Origin: Myxococcales bacterium
Lineage (GTDB): Bacteria > Myxococcota_A > UBA9042 > PHBI01 > JAAZYN01
Length of the DNA: 7,376 nt
NCBI GenBank assembly: GCA_014239625.1
Contig: JAAZYN010000147.1
Coordinates: 286-7,661, forward strand
Reading direction: 5' to 3'
Numbering within the stretch: the stretch's first letter is position 1; the number at the start of each line of letters is the position of its first letter. Position numbers and translations under genes: made by a program. The notes beneath the pieces are model-generated. The model ran no database searches, was not told the DNA's origin, and was given only the letters and a program-made list of their open reading frames with translations. Shown here in pieces: positions 6,356 to 7,376 of the stretch.

Positions 6356-7376
6356 ATGCGCGTCCTACTGGTGCAAATGCCGTTCTTCACGCTCGATACG
6401 GCGAGCATTAGCCTGTCCCTGGTCAAGGCGGCGGTCGAGGAGGCGGGCGACCACTGTGACCTCCGCTACCTCAACCTGGAGTTCGGTCGGCGCCTGGGGA
6501 GCGACCTCTACACCTGGGTGGCGGGTAACTCTCCGCCCTACCTGTTGTTCGGAGATCTCCTCTTCGCCCAGAGCCTCCACGGCGAGACGGTCTCCAAGGA
6601 GGAGCTGCGCGCCCTGGCGGCGCCGCTGCGCACGCCGGGAGTGCCAGAGATAACCCCCGAGATCATCGAGTCCTTTCCCGAGCTGTGTCGAGCCGCCACC
6701 CAGTTCATCGATGACCAGCTGCGCGAAGTGAGCTGGACCGACTACGATCTTGTCGGCTTCAACACCATGTTTCAGATCGCCCCCGTGCTGGCGATGGCGA
6801 AGCGCGTGAAGGAACTGCCCGGCGCGCCGCGGGTGATCCTCGGCGGGAGCTACTGTGAGTCCGAGATGGGCGAGCAACTGTGCGGCAGCTTCCCCTTCGT
6901 GGACTTCGTTTGCTGCACCGAGGGCGAGGGCCTGATCGTCGAGCTGGTGCGGCATCTGTCGGGAGAGGGGGTGGCGCTGGCCGACATCCCGGGGCTCGTG
7001 TTTCGTGCAGACGGCAAGGTCGTCAAGGGGGGCGCGCGACCTCGCAGCGCGGGCCAGGACCCCATCCCCGCCAAACAGCTGCGCGCCCCTACGCGCCGCA
7101 AGGCTCGGGGCAGCAGCTCCGAAGGTGCGCTCGATCACCTACCGATACCGACCTACGGCGACTGGCTGGAGCAGGCCCGAGGCAGCCAGCTGCTGGCCGA
7201 GTCAGAGCTGCGTCTGCCCCTGGAGACCAGCCGCGGCTGCTGGTGGGGGCAGGTGGAGCACTGCACCTTCTGCGGGCTCAACGGCTCCAACATGAGCTAT
7301 CGGGGCAAGAGCGCAGCGCGCGCGCTCAAGGAGATCTCTTCCCTGGCTGAATACGGGGCCAAGCGGCTTGACGCAG
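6356..7376 (+). CDS. B12-binding/radical SAM enzyme resembling RiPP maturation radical SAM protein 1, 3' end cut
   Basis: The window holds 340 codons of a protein whose relatives run to roughly 600 residues or more. Residues 1 to about 215 form a cobalamin-binding-type Rossmann domain: MRVLLVQMPFFT opens the first strand, VGFNTMFQIAPVLAMAKRVK lies mid-domain, GGSYCESEMG starts at 163, and VDFVCCTEGEG follows. The classical DxHxxG cobalamin motif is absent, as I recall for this subfamily. The radical SAM cluster motif is at 292-306 (TSRGCWWG...HCTFCGLNG), with Cys295, Cys303 and Cys306, i.e. CX7CX2C instead of the common CX3CX2C. The block RGCWWG-HCTFCGLN-MSYRGKS is typical of 'RiPP maturation radical SAM protein 1'. 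These enzymes are expected to modify a ribosomal peptide, for example by C-methylation, but no precursor is seen here. ATG 6356 is chosen because MRVLLVQMP is the expected domain start; no good ribosome site precedes it, and an in-frame GTG at 6347 is possible. Confidence 0.88.
   Translation, partial: MRVLLVQMPFFTLDTASISLSLVKAAVEEAGDHCDLRYLNLEFGRRLGSDLYTWVAGNSPPYLLFGDLLFAQSLHGETVSKEELRALAAPLRTPGVPEITPEIIESFPELCRAATQFIDDQLREVSWTDYDLVGFNTMFQIAPVLAMAKRVKELPGAPRVILGGSYCESEMGEQLCGSFPFVDFVCCTEGEGLIVELVRHLSGEGVALADIPGLVFRADGKVVKGGARPRSAGQDPIPAKQLRAPTRRKARGSSSEGALDHLPIPTYGDWLEQARGSQLLAESELRLPLETSRGCWWGQVEHCTFCGLNGSNMSYRGKSAARALKEISSLAEYGAKRLDA

Noticed and set aside
6337..6411. A 24-codon ORF (MLWCAPDARPTG...) before and overlapping the radical SAM start, considered as a RiPP precursor
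   Set aside because: It overlaps the well-supported radical SAM gene out of frame, has no ribosome site and lacks a leader/core layout.
6365..7138. A 257-codon minus-strand open frame
   Set aside because: It is the shadow of the B12-binding domain gene; its composition shows mirrored codon bias and no motif.

Overview
This is a GC-rich bacterial window with dense, closely packed genes. Exported FG-GAP and Tat-flavoprotein genes, a remnant of an ATP-dependent DNA ligase, and a P450 beside a cobalamin-type radical SAM enzyme would suit a gene-rich soil or marine bacterium such as a myxobacterium, or possibly an actinobacterium or acidobacterium. That placement is a guess: no rRNA, tRNA or phylogenetic marker is present.

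Left block (1-3264, minus strand). Two genes lie 39 nt apart in one apparent operon. The upstream gene encodes a 693-residue flavoprotein of the fumarate reductase/ketosteroid dehydrogenase FAD superfamily with a twin-arginine export signal. The downstream gene encodes a Sec-exported FG-GAP/VCBS protein with six DxDGDG-type calcium-binding repeats, and it runs off the left edge. Both products should act outside the cytoplasm.

Middle (3265-4243). A 122-bp divergent spacer is followed on the plus strand by a decayed ATP-dependent DNA ligase gene. Its N-terminal DNA-binding domain and part of its adenylation domain are readable, but in two frames. The catalytic-lysine segment is deleted, one in-frame TAG is present, the start is frameshifted, and the 3' part is missing. 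A run of three G5 tracts marks the broken 3' end.

Right block (4244-7376, plus strand). Three genes run in the same direction: a phytanoyl-CoA dioxygenase-type Fe(II)/2-oxoglutarate oxygenase with its metal and 2OG ligands in place, a bacterial class cytochrome P450 starting 3 nt later from a strong Shine-Dalgarno site, and, after an 81-nt gap containing a perfect hairpin, a B12-binding/radical SAM enzyme resembling 'RiPP maturation radical SAM protein 1'. The last gene is cut by the right edge. Together they look like tailoring enzymes (hydroxylation, oxidation, radical C-methylation or another radical step) from the left end of a natural-product gene cluster that abuts, and may have replaced, the end of the ligase gene. 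No precursor peptide, transporter or scaffold-building enzyme is visible in the window, so the product class is open.
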